64,000 nt of DNA from Mya arenaria (taxonomy: Eukaryota; Mollusca; Bivalvia; Myida; Myidae): assembly GCF_026914265.1 (NCBI RefSeq), contig NC_069129.1, positions 23,903,743 to 23,967,742 on the forward strand, given 5' to 3'. Shown here in pieces: positions 47,177 through 58,789 of the stretch. The position numbers and the translations under genes are program-made. The notes under the pieces were generated by a model. It had not been told where the DNA came from and did not search any database. It saw only the letters and a program-made list of their open reading frames with translations. The stretch's first letter is position 1. The number at the start of each line of letters is the position of its first letter.

Positions 47177-47186
47177 TATTATTATT
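47108..47186 (+). repeat. ATT microsatellite, tail of the LINE
   Basis: (TTA)n with one two-base slip at about 47173. It is the 3' end of the LINE, directly before the resumed minisatellite. Confidence 0.95.
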
Positions 47187-47420
47187 AACCAATATGACTG
47201 GTGCATTTATAAGACCACAGTCATGGCATTACGTTTAGCCAACATTGTTGGTGCATTGGCTATACCATATGGCATTATATATAACCAATATGGCTGATGG
47301 CCTTGCAAGATCACATGACACTATGTCTAACCAATATAGCTGGTGCATTTGCAAGATCCGATTGCATAATGTCTAATCACGAGAAAGGTGCATTTGCAAG
47401 ACCACATGACATTATATTTG
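47187..47420 (+). repeat. 46-50-bp minisatellite, right half
   Basis: Four to five diverged units of the array at 45212-45411, with CCAATATGACTGGTGCATTT and ATTTGCAAGACCACATGACA. Confidence 0.85.
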
Positions 47421-47549
47421 TGCCATATAATTGAAATTCCTCTATTCTTGACACCAACACAGCGTGTGTCTTGCAAATGCAACATTACTACCAGATCTTC
47501 CAACAGTTGCACGCATATTTATATTAAAAACTCCAGAAACATGTCAAGT

Positions 47550-47810
47550 AGCCAAAAGTTTAAACATAAACTCCGTTTAGTGGCACAGGGTAAACGTCAA
47601 AGACAAAGAACACAAACACAAAAAAATCACAAGCAAGAAACCTGGAACAACAGCACAAAACTCCACAAACAACACCGTGCATATATACTATATAAACAAA
47701 AATAGGTATGTTTATTAAGGATTGTTAGGTTACGCCTTGAAAAGGTCAGAAAATGTAAATTTACTTGAAGTTTAAACCGCATCTCTATAGGTATATACCA
47801 TTATTAACCC
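47550..47810 (+). repeat. Dispersed repeat, CCGCCTTGGAAC family, copy 2
   Basis: Aligns with 59605-59830: AAACATAAACTCCGTTTAG, GGCACAGGGTAAACG, CACAAACAC, CAAACAACAC and GAAAATGTAAATTTACTTG. A third, partial copy is at 9040-9200. Function unknown. Confidence 0.65.
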
Positions 47811-48539
47811 TTGTTAAAATAATAACAAGTATAAAGTCGCCAAGAAATACATGAAGAGATGTAGGCAAATGTTTTACAAACAACAGAAAAACCAATTCAC
47901 ATCTAAAAGCTACCCAATAAAGAATTTCATATACAAACATGTACCCAATTCATTATAAATGCATTTTGTAAATACCCATTTCATGAAAAAATGTAGCTCT
48001 GCGTACGTGCATTTTTTCCAGGGACTGTCGTGAAATCCCGTCGTGCCGCAGCAGAGATACGAAAGTAATATGCTGCTTGGATGAGGACAGCATCGAACAG
48101 GGATGATGGAAGGGAAGGACTAAGGGAAGGGGGAAAGGGGGCAGGCGCACATATTCAAAGTCACGGCATGAAGTTTATCGAAAAAAGGAGGAACGTCATA
48201 CTCGACTATTGATTTTTTAAAGCTGCTCTCTCAAAATGGACAGTTTTTACCTTTTTCGTCTCAGAATCAGCTTATTTTGAAATCAGTACCTTCAATACAG
48301 TCTTAAAGATAATTCAAAGTAGAACAGATCTCAATTGTTTGGTTAAACTGCCGAAAAATTCATTTTTCTGTAAGCATTATTAAAATAATACAAAAATATT
48401 TCTTAAAACAGACTACTTATTAAATTCATAAACATAGAATGGTCAGGTATTGTTTAATAGAACATTTGATAATTTATCCACTCTTGATTTCGCATGCTCG
48501 ATTTCTTTTTAGAAAAAGCGGTAACAAACGTTTCACACG
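47811..48539. other. Spacer without recognised genes
   Basis: 48221 starts AAAGCTGCTCTCTCAAAATGG, possibly a very old relative of the TTAA fold-back family. Otherwise nothing supported. Confidence 0.4.
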
Positions 48540-49153
48540 TGTGTTACGTCTCTTTTGTCTCTACTCATATGCCTCTGTAAATAAACTTTTCAGAGAGAAA
48601 GCAGCATCATATATGTCACACTTGTACGGCTTCTCTCTGGTGTATAATCGCATATGCATCCGTTAATGCCTTTTTAGAAAGACAGCAGCATCACATATGC
48701 CAAACTTGTACGGCTTCTCTCTGGTGTATAATCGCATATGCATCCGTTAATTCCTTTTTAGAAAGACAGCAGCATCACATATGCCAAACTTGTACGGCTT
48801 ATCTATTGTGTGTATTCGTATATGCTTCAGTTATTTATTTTTTAAAGTGAAAGCAGTACCACGTATGTCACACTCGTACGGTTCCTCTCTGGTGTGTATT
48901 CGTATATGCCTCTGTAAAGTATCCTGCTGAGAAAAAGCAGCAGCACATATGATGCGCTAGTATGGCTTCTCCCTGATGTGTTTTCGTATAAGCGTCTGTA
49001 ATATACTTTTAAGAGAAAAAGCAGCACCACACATGTCACACTTGTGCGGTTTCTCCTGGATGTGTATTTGTTTACGCCTCCGTAAAATACCCTGCTGAGA
49101 AAAAGCAGCAGCACATATGTCACACTTGTATGGATTCTCTCCTGTGTGTATTA
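48540..49153 (-). pseudogene. Decayed C2H2 zinc fingers
   Basis: On the minus strand, past the frameshift near 49156, finger remnants continue: KCDICAAAFSQQG, KCDMCGAAFSLKS, CAAAFSQQDTLQRHIRIHT, ECDIRGTAF, and two almost identical copies of KFGICDAAVFLKR. Stops, lost Cys (KFGIC) and lost His (RLYT) increase with distance from 49154. At least seven fingers can be counted. The fingers next to 48600-48780 are two near-identical duplicates, so the array was still duplicating after decay began. Confidence 0.8.
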
Positions 49154-49783
49154 TTATATGTTTTTAAAAGACTTTCTTTGAGAGAAAGCAGCATAACACA
49201 TCTTACACTTGTATGGCAACTTTCCTGTATGCATTCGTATATGTGTCTGTAAATCATCATTCCGAGAGAAAGCAGCACTGCATGTCTCACACTTTAATGG
49301 CTTCTTTCCCGTGTGTATTCTTATATGTTTCTGTAAATCACCCTTCCGAGAGAAAGCAGCATCACATATCTCACACTTGAATGGCTTCTCTCTTGTGTGT
49401 ATTCTCACGTGAATCCTTAAAGCACACTTCCGAGAGAAAGCAGCATCACATACCTCACACTTGTATGGATTCTCTCCTGTATGTGATGGTGTATGTGTCT
49501 GTGAATAAAATGTATAAGAAAAAGCAACACCACATATTGTACACATGTATGGCTTCTCTCCTGTGTGTATTCTTACATGAATTGTTATAGAACGTTTGTG
49601 TGAGAAAGAATCGTTACATGTCTCACACTTATATGGCTTCTCTCCTTTGTGTATTCTTACATGAATTGTTATAGAACGTTTGTGTGAGAAAGAAGAGTTG
49701 CATCTCTTACACTTATATGGCTTCTCTCCTGGGTGTATTCTTACATGAATTGTTATAGAACGTTTGTGTGAGAAAGAAGCCAT
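49154..49783 (-). CDS. C2H2 zinc-finger protein, probably decaying
   Basis: Tandem C2H2 fingers joined by TGEKPY-type linkers, predicted to bind DNA in the nucleus. Seven finger units are readable from the first Met; finger 1 (KCETY) has lost its second Cys, and the last (KCKMCYAAF) is cut before its His pair by a one-base loss in an A run, giving a stop at 49154. Fingers 1-3 share the helix SHKRSITIH and are recent duplicates. The frame extends upstream to 49882 with one more normal finger (KCETCDAAFSQKGDL), preceded at once by a TAA and with no convincing acceptor. No KRAB, BTB or ZAD domain is visible. Probably a pseudogene, or the last exon of a fast-changing gene. Confidence 0.7.
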   Translation of the reverse strand: MASFSHKRSITIHVRIHPGEKPYKCKRCNSSFSHKRSITIHVRIHKGEKPYKCETCNDSFSHKRSITIHVRIHTGEKPYMCTICGVAFSYTFYSQTHTPSHTGENPYKCEVCDAAFSRKCALRIHVRIHTREKPFKCEICDAAFSRKGDLQKHIRIHTGKKPLKCETCSAAFSRNDDLQTHIRMHTGKLPYKCKMCYAAFSQRKSFKNI

Positions 49784-49885
49784 ATATGTCTCACACTTAT
49801 ATGGCTTCTCTCCTGGGTGTATTCTTGTGTGATTCCTTAAATCACCCTTTTGAGAGAAGGCCGCATCACAGGTCTCACACTTTTA

Positions 49886-52615
49886 ATATTGCATTATTAA
49901 AAACAGTATTGTTTAATACACATATGAAAGGTGTCATTATTTGATTCCGTTATTGCAGGAGCGCCTGGCTGAATTGTTTACTGAGGTTGGTGAAGTATTC
50001 AGAGAACGTTAGTTACTGCATAACACGAATGAACCACAGAAAAAGTCCATACCGACTAGGAACTGCCAATTCAACAAGATATGGCTAAAATACAAAACGA
50101 ATCTTCAAACTTTCACAGCAATTCTGAAGAGACAACGTTTTCAAACGACTGCAAACCCATTTAACCAACAGAGAATACAATCGCAAAAGAGATTCTGGAA
50201 CTTACCACAAAGGCAGACCAAGATTTCACAAATGATGACAATTTGAATGAATTCGCAAAGATGGTGACTCCATTTCTTTATTTTCATATTGTCAGTATAT
50301 AATGTTTTATAGAGAGCGTAACAACATCGGACTCTTGCATTTTTTGTTTTAGATCTTCCATGTGTATCCGTTAAGAAATGTCCGAGTAAAAATGAAAATG
50401 TGATACAGTACACAATTATAATTTAGTGTTATTTCGGACAAACAAGAGCGATTTATTGTAAGATAAAAGCACGATTAAATCAATGATGTGTTGCTTAAAT
50501 TAATATGATATTTTTCATTTATGTTTGTTGGTTGGTCTGAAAATCTACATCTATCTCTTTTCTTGATTTTTGTATAGCAGAAGGGATTTAGAAAACTTAA
50601 AAACACATACATTTAAGAATATACAAAGTTCTGGATACTTATGACTTGGCCCGTTTGCCATCAGAAGACAAAGTGAATGTAAATCCATACGTTACATGAG
50701 TTAAAAGTGACCACAATGTCCAGTTCTCTTGAAGAAACAGACCAACATGCAATCAAATCTTGGCGCAAGATCCGAGCTCCTTTCGAAAAGATCACTTAGT
50801 TCTTTGACGTGGCTAGTATCAGGCAAATATACACGGCAAACAGATGTCCTGTGCCTTCAAGCAACAAAGAGAACTCCAACTTTCCACGTTCTTCCCGATA
50901 ATTTTGAGAACAAGTCAAATTAGAATCATTTTCAACGTCCTTTGGCATGACGGAATCGGGAATTAAAAATAGGATCTACCGCACCCAGGCGGGGGAGAGA
51001 GTGGTCCATGCCACATTTGTTCTTGGTGAACTATTATATTAATATGTATTATGTTTTCATGTTTTTCCTAATTAAAGATATCAATTTATGGTTTGCTCTG
51101 AATTAATGCACGTGTATGCTATTTTTTCTTTTGAGTATTTGAGCACTTTAATACACACCGAATTAATACAGATGCAGTATATAACAGAAGCCAAGTAATC
51201 GCTTTAAAAAATAGAACAGCTAAATTATGCATGAACTCAGCAACGTTACCGCAACTTCTCTGAAAAAAAACGCAGTGCTAAAGTTTTAAAATGTACAAGG
51301 GTACAACCTTTTGTCAATGATGGGGGAATGGTCAATACCTACGGAACGATATCACAATACGTGGAAATTCAGTTGTTTACGATGTCAACTTTAAGCTGTA
51401 GTGTATGCAAGTTACAGACGAAATCGATGAGATTTTAATTTTTATTAATTTCTTTTACATTAATCACAACCCAAAGTCAATCTTGTGTCGGATAACATTT
51501 CCCATTTTTTTAATATTTTAATCTTACAAACCTTTAACCCTCCCCCCCCCCAAAAAAAAAACACAAAAAAACGACAACAAACAAACAAAAAAACCTAACA
51601 GATCATAATAATTATTTATGTCACTTGCCACCCATCACCCATTGGCACTGCAAAGGAAAACGGATTGTAACATTTTCAATGCATAACAAAATGTTATGGC
51701 TCCAATAATTTACCGTCGTGTTTATTTTAACATTCACTACCTAAATATAAAACAAACCATTAATTAGTTAATATTATACTGGCATCTTAAAGGACCACTG
51801 AGGGTAACGTTAATTTTATAGCTGTAACTCACAAATGCCCCTTCATATAAAGGAGAAAGTGAAGGGGAGAGCATTGCTGTAAAACATATTTGAAGATATA
51901 AACATTTCTGTTTCTGCTATTTTCCGTACATATTCAATCATCTACCTTTTTGTCCAAATTAGTATATTTTGCCACATTTGCAAATAAGGTGTCTGTGCAT
52001 TTTAATGTTAACATCTTTCTATGGTTCACTATTTATCTATTTTTTAAACAGGCAAGCAAAGTAGTCCGGAGAATGGTGCAAACATGAGTTAACTGGCGGA
52101 CATGATTTTTTTTTAATATGATGTTCTTTTTTGTTTCGGTATCAGATGTTAATCAGAAAATATACAACACAGGCTTTAGTGACCTTTTACCTATAATTTT
52201 GACCTTAATATAGATACAAAGTTGGCATTCCCAACTGTAAGAATAAGCCTAATAACTAAGATGCCATTACATATACAAGTAAAACATCCGCATTAAAATG
52301 TTATGTGAAGTTAAAACAAAAGGATAAGAACTTTATTTTATATGGAAAATAATTACTTATTATAAAAACATATTACGTGTATTCATACTCTACCAAATAC
52401 ATAGTTAAATTAGATAACACGAGTTTTGAGAGGAATGATTTTGAAAATGTTTCAGATGCTGACGAAAAGATTGATACTAACTCAGAATCATACATCCAGG
52501 ACAGAACATTGATGTCAACAGTGCTATGAAATATGGGATATAGTGACATTAATAGACACACGACAAAATAGTTATTAGTATCACTTAGTGAGTGTAGCAA
52601 CATATTTGGAAAACG
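49886..52615. other. Spacer without recognised genes
   Basis: The plus frame near 50080-50275 reads polar text (QNESSNFHSN, TENTIAKEILELTTKAD) with stops and could be a coding relic. A C11/A10 homopolymer tract lies near 51541-51560. Nothing firmer could be supported. Confidence 0.4.
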
Positions 52616-53930
52616 TTGAATGATGACTTCCCAAGGAGTTATTTTCCAGTTGGAAGTCAGTTAGAAGGTACTGCAATAGGAGACTTTGACGATGATAATC
52701 TCTTCGATCCATCCACCGATAATGTTGCTGCAATAATCACTTCAGGTGATCAAAGAGACGGTCGTGAAAATATACCAATTGTCAGAATTGTGATATCACC
52801 GCATGGCCAAGTGTGGTTAAAACGTCTAACTACCAAACGACCGAAACGTTTTTTGCTTTAATTTTAAAAAAAAAACCCTCACAGAATCGCAATGCAGTAA
52901 ACACTGTACAGTTTTTTGGCAGAAGTCCCGGATAACGACAAACACTTGCTATGCACATGGCCGGGTACTCTCTTTTTAGACGACAGGGATCTGCAATTCT
53001 ACATCCAATACAGTCTCTATACATTGATGAAAAAAGATGTGGGCGGGTGCATCGGGTACGGAGTCTTCCTTGATACTATCAACGATTCAGACGATGTCCG
53101 TCTGATATTCTGTGAATATGTTTTCCTAAGTAATCATAATCCTAAAACTATTTGAGAGAAACTCTACGGTAATCTCCATGTACCAAAATAATATCCTTGC
53201 AATTTGATTCCTGTTGGTCACACAGAAAGAGAAAGATTCGATGTTGAAATAGCGGATGTCGTACATTCTGAGAAATTGTGTTTATGTTGAATATTACACA
53301 CATTTAAACGTACATTGTGCTGAGACGCTTACAGAGAATAAATTTCAAGGAGTATTTTGGAAAAAAAATCACAAGGTATCATTGCACGACCAATCTATAC
53401 TACACAGTTGCTATCACTTCACCAATATTTTGGAGAGAGGATACTCTGATATATTGCGTTCGACAATGTTTGAACACAATTCGAATGTTTTTAACGAAGA
53501 GGTTATGTCCTCATTTCTTTAACAGGGCATTTAACATTTTCACTGACAAACTCCCACGGTGTGGAGAACACTGGGACATGTTAATAAACTTGTTGATTAT
53601 TTGGTAGGAAACCCAAGCTACGAACAACCAAACAACCAAACAAACACATCAATCGAATTCAAAGCGTGCCAAGTGAAACTCAATACTTTGTTTTGAACAG
53701 TATAAGCCTTGTTGAACAAGTGCATAGAACGGTAGTGGATTCTTTAGTGACACCTTTTACTCAACATGGAAACCTTGCTCCACACATACGTCCAATTGAC
53801 ATTCGGAAAACCCACTTCATGTATAGAAAGCTACGAAGAAAGTAAGATCATATCGAACTTCCCCCAACTGGTTATCACAATAAACGTGCCGAGGTCGTTC
53901 TTTCATTTGTGAAATCAAGACACTTTTTGC
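52616..53930 (+). pseudogene. Unrecognised broken coding remnant
   Basis: Three consecutive plus-strand segments in different frames have protein-like composition. The first (52616-52861) has SYFPVGSQLEGTAIGDFDDD and VRIVISPHGQVWLKRL. The second (about 52916-53155) has LLCTWPGTLFLDDRDLQFYI and GYGVFLDTINDSDDVRLIF. The third (53256-53610) has NKFQGVFWKKNHKVSLHDQS and IFTDKLPRCGEHWDMLINLL. Short A runs lie at the joins. 'GSxLEGT' recalls nucleotidyltransferase-fold (Mab-21-like) proteins, but the match is too weak to name. It could be an old processed gene or transposon gene. Confidence 0.4.
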
Positions 53931-54252
53931 AAGGAGGAGCAATAGACCACTTACAAAACAACAACAATACATTTGATAGAAGGTAAGAGCATATGCTCCA
54001 AAAATAGCTGAACATTGTGCATATCGTTACGTAAAATCAATTGATTCACTGTCATTTTAATTAATAAACAATAGGGGTTGTGACGAGGTCGTAGATTTAA
54101 ATGTATAGTATGCGCATCATTTTAGAAAAATAATCAAAAAATCAATATCAGGTATATTAAAGATTTTATTGATTTAAACAGCCATGGATATAATACCTCC
54201 GAGCTTGTTCATCTTTACAAATACAATGTATGCCCACAGCTCTTGAATATTT

Positions 54253-54835
54253 GCATAAATGAAGATTTGGCAGTAATATGGCCTCTATAGTGTCAGCAAC
54301 AATTGTATATCAACGAGATACTCACTTTTTGGAAGATTACGACCCATAATTAACCTAGTTCTTATATCATACTCGAGACAAACATGGATATTTTGCATAA
54401 ATGAAGATTAGGCAGTAAATATGGCCTCTATAGTGTCAGCAACAATTGTATATCAACGAGATACTCACTTTTTTGAAGATTACGACCCATAATTAACCTA
54501 GTTCTTATATCATACTCGAGACAAACATGGATATTTTGCATAAATGAAGATTAGGCAGTAAATATGGCCTCTATAGTGTCAGCAACAATTGTATATCAAC
54601 GAGATACTCACTTTTTGAAAGATTACGAGCCATAATTAAGCTTAACTTAGTTCTTTATATCAACTCGAGACAAACATGGATATTTTGCATAAATGAAGAT
54701 TAGGCAGCAAATGTGGCCTCTATAGTGTCAGCATTAATTGTATATCAACGAGATACTCACATTTTGACCGATTACGACCCATAATTAAGCTTAACTTAGT
54801 TCTTTATATCAACTCGAGACAAACATGACTAAGTT
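54253..54835 (+). repeat. Tandem repeat, period about 143-149 bp, 4 units
   Basis: Units marked by GCATAAATGAAGATT at 54253, 54395, 54538 and 54687. Further landmarks are GGCCTCTATAGTGTCAGCA, GTATATCAACGAGATACTCA and ACTCGAGACAAACATG. Units 2 and 3 are almost identical. Confidence 0.9.
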
Positions 54836-55156
54836 TCATGAAGCCACAAAAGAGTACCAATAAGGTGTTACACACGGGCGAGTTGTGTAGGCAGAGTGTT
54901 ATTTGGAAAGACCGAAGAAGAGCAATAAACAAAAGGGCTTCCTGTTAAAATCACACAGTTAAGTTTTAGTTGAACAGAAAAATATCGAGTCCGTTTAACT
55001 AAAGGAGCTTAGAAGTAGGTTAAATTATCTTTAATTTGTATATATAGATGATAATCGTTTGTTTCAGTGTAGATTCTAATATGTTGCACTTTTTGTGCAC
55101 ATCAAATTGATATTATTACTGTTTGAAACAGTGATATATCAATTTTATTTCAATAG

Positions 55157-55160
<4 letters not shown>

Positions 55161-55190
<30 letters not shown>
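55161..55190 (+). repeat. (TA)15 microsatellite
   Basis: Uninterrupted TA dinucleotides. Confidence 0.95.
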
Positions 55191-55194
<4 letters not shown>

Positions 55195-55339
55195 TGGAAA
55201 GCGTATGATAAACCCTACAAATGGCAGAAGGTCGATTTGTTATCACTTCCACATAAATAACGTACACAAACAAAAATTTAAATATACGCCGGGAAAGACT
55301 TGCAAGTATCATTTAAGTTGGTATAAAGGATTTTTTTCT

Positions 55340-56340
55340 AAGATTTTACCTAGTGACCTAGTTTGGGACATAAAGGTGACACATATTCATATTTTGTTCA
55401 AGACACCATGCAGATAATTATTCACGCCAAAAAGTTCATAACAGTTGGATGAAACCTTTTGGATTCATGACGAGGATTTCTTTCCTAAGATTTGACCTAT
55501 TGATGTAATGTTTGAGATGTGTTGATCCATTGACATAATTGTTCAAGACAACATGCAAACACGTATTCTGACTAAGTATCATAATAATTGGAAACAAACT
55601 ATTTAATATAGGGCTTATTCTCCCCTAAGATTTGACCTACTGACCTAGGTTTTGACCTGAGGTGATCCATATTTATACTTATTTAAGGCAACATGCAGAA
55701 AACTATTCTGACTAAGTTTCTTAACACTTTAATAAACATGCTATTGAATTTATGAAGGGGAATTCTTTGGTCTAAAATTTGACATGGTGTCCTATATTTT
55801 GACCTGATGGGACCCATATTTAAAAATGTTCAAGACAACATGAAGACAATTATTCTTACCAAGTTTCATAACGAATGGATAAGAAATGTTGAATTTATAA
55901 CGGGGATTTTTCCCTAAGATTTGAAGTTGGATAAAATCTATTGAACTTATGACAAGGTTTTGATTCCTATTTTTTTCAAACTGACCTAGGTTTGTAGATG
56001 GGGTGACCCGTATTCATACTCTTTCAAGTCAACATGCAAACAGGTATTCTGACCAAGTTTCATAATAACTGGATAGAAACTATTGAATTCCTGACGAGCT
56101 TCTTCTCCCCAAAGATTTGACCTCCTGACCTTGTTTTTGACATGAGATGACCCTTATTAATACTTTTTCAAGACAGAAAATAATTCTGACTAAGTTTTCA
56201 AACAACTGGATAAAGTTTATTGAATTAATGAAAGCAATTTCTTTTTCTAAAATTTGACATAGCGACCTATTTTTTGTCCTGAGGGGACCCATAATTATAA
56301 GTGTTCCAGAAAACTTTCAAAGATTTGTTTCTGACCAATT
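55340..56340 (+). repeat. Diverged tandem repeat, period about 145 bp, about 7 units
   Basis: Each unit has a TTTGACCTANTGACCTAG-like part, a GGTGACCCATATTCATA part, CAAGACAACATGCA, TATTCTGACCAAGTTTCATAA and a TATTGAATT part. Units are near 55350, 55490, 55632, 55780, 55975, 56119 and 56262. Divergence is high, so it is older than the other arrays. Confidence 0.8.
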
Positions 56341-56509
56341 TTCCTATTATGACAGAGAATAAAGTTTAAAAACAGAATTTTAACGATATCCGCCTGATTG
56401 GCCGCCGCACTGATTTCGCGATCCTATTACCCGTATTTTTTCTTTGAAAAATCCCTCTGAAAACGCATGTTGATTATAAGTTAGCGGATACAGTAGTTTT
56501 AAATAGTAT

Positions 56510-57440
56510 GCGTGTTAATACATGAAATACTAATCATCTAACCAACCACCTGTGAATATTGTATATGTTCCTCAATGTATGCGTGGGTTTACTGCTGAAC
56601 CATAAATGGGAATATTTTAATGAATGACGAATTTTTTTAATAGCAGATACATAATAGGTATCAATTTACCTTTCAAAAGTATACAAAAATATCAAATTAT
56701 TTTAAGAAATAATATCAAAACTGTTTTTCGCTCTTTTCTTTATTACTTTATATAGAATGGCTTCTTTTTTATACAATTTTAATGAATTTTATACTTAATA
56801 TACAAATATTTCTTTGCAATTTATGAAAAAAATAAATTGGAATGCAAGCTTATTCTCCAAGCAGCATAAAACAGTATTAGTTACAAATGATCATAGTCAT
56901 AACCAATAATCAATACATATCGTATTAATTTGTCTTCTCGTCCTTCATGTAGGAGAAAATTACTCTACATATACATACTTTTATGACCTAATATTCAGTA
57001 TTTAGTCTTAATTTACAACATTTGTTATTGAAAATATTGTAAAGTGAGTTGTTATTGATTTCCCTATTACTTCATCTAGACTATCTGGTATCTTGAAAGT
57101 AAATTTATATATGTCGTGTTTAATCCTTAACAATCTAGAATACGACAAATATCGAAATATAAAAGTCACAAAATATCGTAAAAATTTTACACTCGAATTG
57201 ATTCCTTGTTCCATTAATAATGATTCCCATTATAAGACTGACAAACATTATATATATAATACGATGTTTGGTTGGTGATTTATTATACGTATATAAATGA
57301 CTGAAAAACAGAACAGTGAAGTTATTACAGTTATATATTTGCCCTTTATTTCAACTGGAATTGGACGTGAAATTACTTATATTGCAATCTGTAAGGCCAT
57401 AGAGGCTTGTGGGATATAATTTATGATTTTAGGTGTATTT
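56510..57440 (+). repeat. Segmental duplication, left copy
   Basis: Aligns in direct orientation with 58790-59600. Shared landmarks in order: TGCGTGGGTTTACTGC, ACCTTTCAAAAGTATACAAA, TTCTCCAAGCAGCATAAAAC, TATTCAGTATTTAGTCT, AAAATATCGTAAAAATTTTAC and ATATAAATGACTGAAAA. No gene is seen in either copy. Confidence 0.75.
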
Positions 57441-58185
57441 TTGTGTTGTATATTTCTGCACATAAAACCCTCTGAAATGTTGCCAAACTAATATGGGATC
57501 ACCAGGCATCCAGTTTCACATAAATGCACATCGTCGGATACCGCCGATACACACTACGCTATGCTTCGTTGTGTACCGTGGGCAATTTAGCTAGGAAAAT
57601 CTCGTAATCATGAATACTTAATGAGGCAGTTTCATTGGTTCCGCAAAGTACCAGATGCATTACCGTTAAAAACTATTCTGGCGATTGCCGTGGTTGAACC
57701 GCGTCCGCCTTCTCAGTACAACAATATTTGACAATAGTCAAGACCACACGGCCACGGAGTTTACTGAGTCTGTACAGTTATTGAACAATATTTTAGTGTA
57801 ACATGCAAATTCATTGGAAGAAGAGTTGTCTCTCCTGCCTCATGCATATTTATTAAAACGAGATTTTGTCAGTCAATTGTCCAACGGTATGCATGAAGTG
57901 TAACGGAGGAAAGTACCGAGGTTGCCGACGATGATAAATGCAGAGAAGTGAGTATTTCAAATAACTTTTTATTAATTATTTGCATGTAATTACTATTACA
58001 ATTTAAAGATATCACAAGAATTCCCAAAGACAATATAGAGGAAACTATTTTATGCAGGGTAATTATTAGTTCATATTAAGTTTATCAGAAATATGCAGAA
58101 ATATGCATGTAATGGCAAAATATTGCCGGGTGAGGTTGGGATGTTTGATTTCGATAATATAAGCGATATTGGACTTTAAATTATA
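57441..58185. other. Spacer between duplicated segments
   Basis: Unique sequence with one moderately GC-rich part (57540-57800). No exon supported. Confidence 0.4.
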
Positions 58186-58340
58186 CTAGTAATAGATACA
58201 GTTTTCATCAAAAGCGTCCTCTTACAGACATAAGAAGCCGTTTCGCTAGGACGAACAACAATTTTGTCCGAATTTAGTGAAACGGATTCTTACGTCTGTA
58301 AGAGGACACTTATGAAGGAAATCTCGTACTGTACCTATTA
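58186..58340. mobile_element. Fold-back element
   Basis: Two arms of about 70 bp face each other around 58262. The best-kept parts are GTCCTCTTACAGACATAAGAA and its complement, then CCGTTTCGCTA/GTGAAACGG. The arms carry scattered mismatches. No coding capacity; probably a small MITE. Confidence 0.7.
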
Positions 58341-58789
58341 CATAATAAATAAAATTGCGCTCTTACTCCCAAGTAAGATTTACATCAAATAAAAATATTG
58401 TTTTATTATTCATTAAAAAGATGAATAAATGTCAAAAACAATGGTTCTTATGAATGAAATTGAGTCTTATTTGAAAGAAATGAGCATAAAACACAGTATT
58501 TCTACCTTATGAGACTATAATAGACCACAGTAAACATTTTAGCATTCACCAGTCATTTAATATTTTTGCACTTTCTGCTTTTAAATTCACAGTTAAAAAG
58601 TTGTTATCAGAAGTTAATATTTTCTACTATTAAATGCTTTATTTAGTAAAGTAGTTTAATGTTGATCAGTCAAAATTTATGTTTGATATTCATGAGTATG
58701 TATTGATTTTAAATAAGAGTGTCACTTTAATAGCGAGCGATTAGTTTAGTTTACAAATCACACGACCAGTAGCGAGTATTTGTTCCTCG

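Larger units (their letters stand above)
45412..47186 (+). mobile_element. 5'-truncated LINE with ATT-repeat tail
   Basis: A non-LTR retrotransposon copy inserted in the minisatellite. The left end joins array sequence directly to mid reverse-transcriptase sequence, so the endonuclease and the start of the RT are missing. The 3' part after 46581 is a non-coding tail with AATAAA at 47101 and an (ATT)n run of about 80 bp. The short TAAC found at both junctions may be a target-site duplication or chance. Confidence 0.85.

Noticed and set aside
46986..47192. Poly-isoleucine minus frame
   Set aside because: Antisense reading of the (ATT)n tail of the LINE.
48842..49123. Minus-strand frame with VLLLFLSR repeats
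   Set aside because: Out-of-frame reading of decayed zinc fingers.
52616..52861. Firm call of a Mab-21/cGAS-like nucleotidyltransferase
   Set aside because: Only a GSxLEGT-like motif is seen and the expected following acidic pair cannot be placed with confidence.
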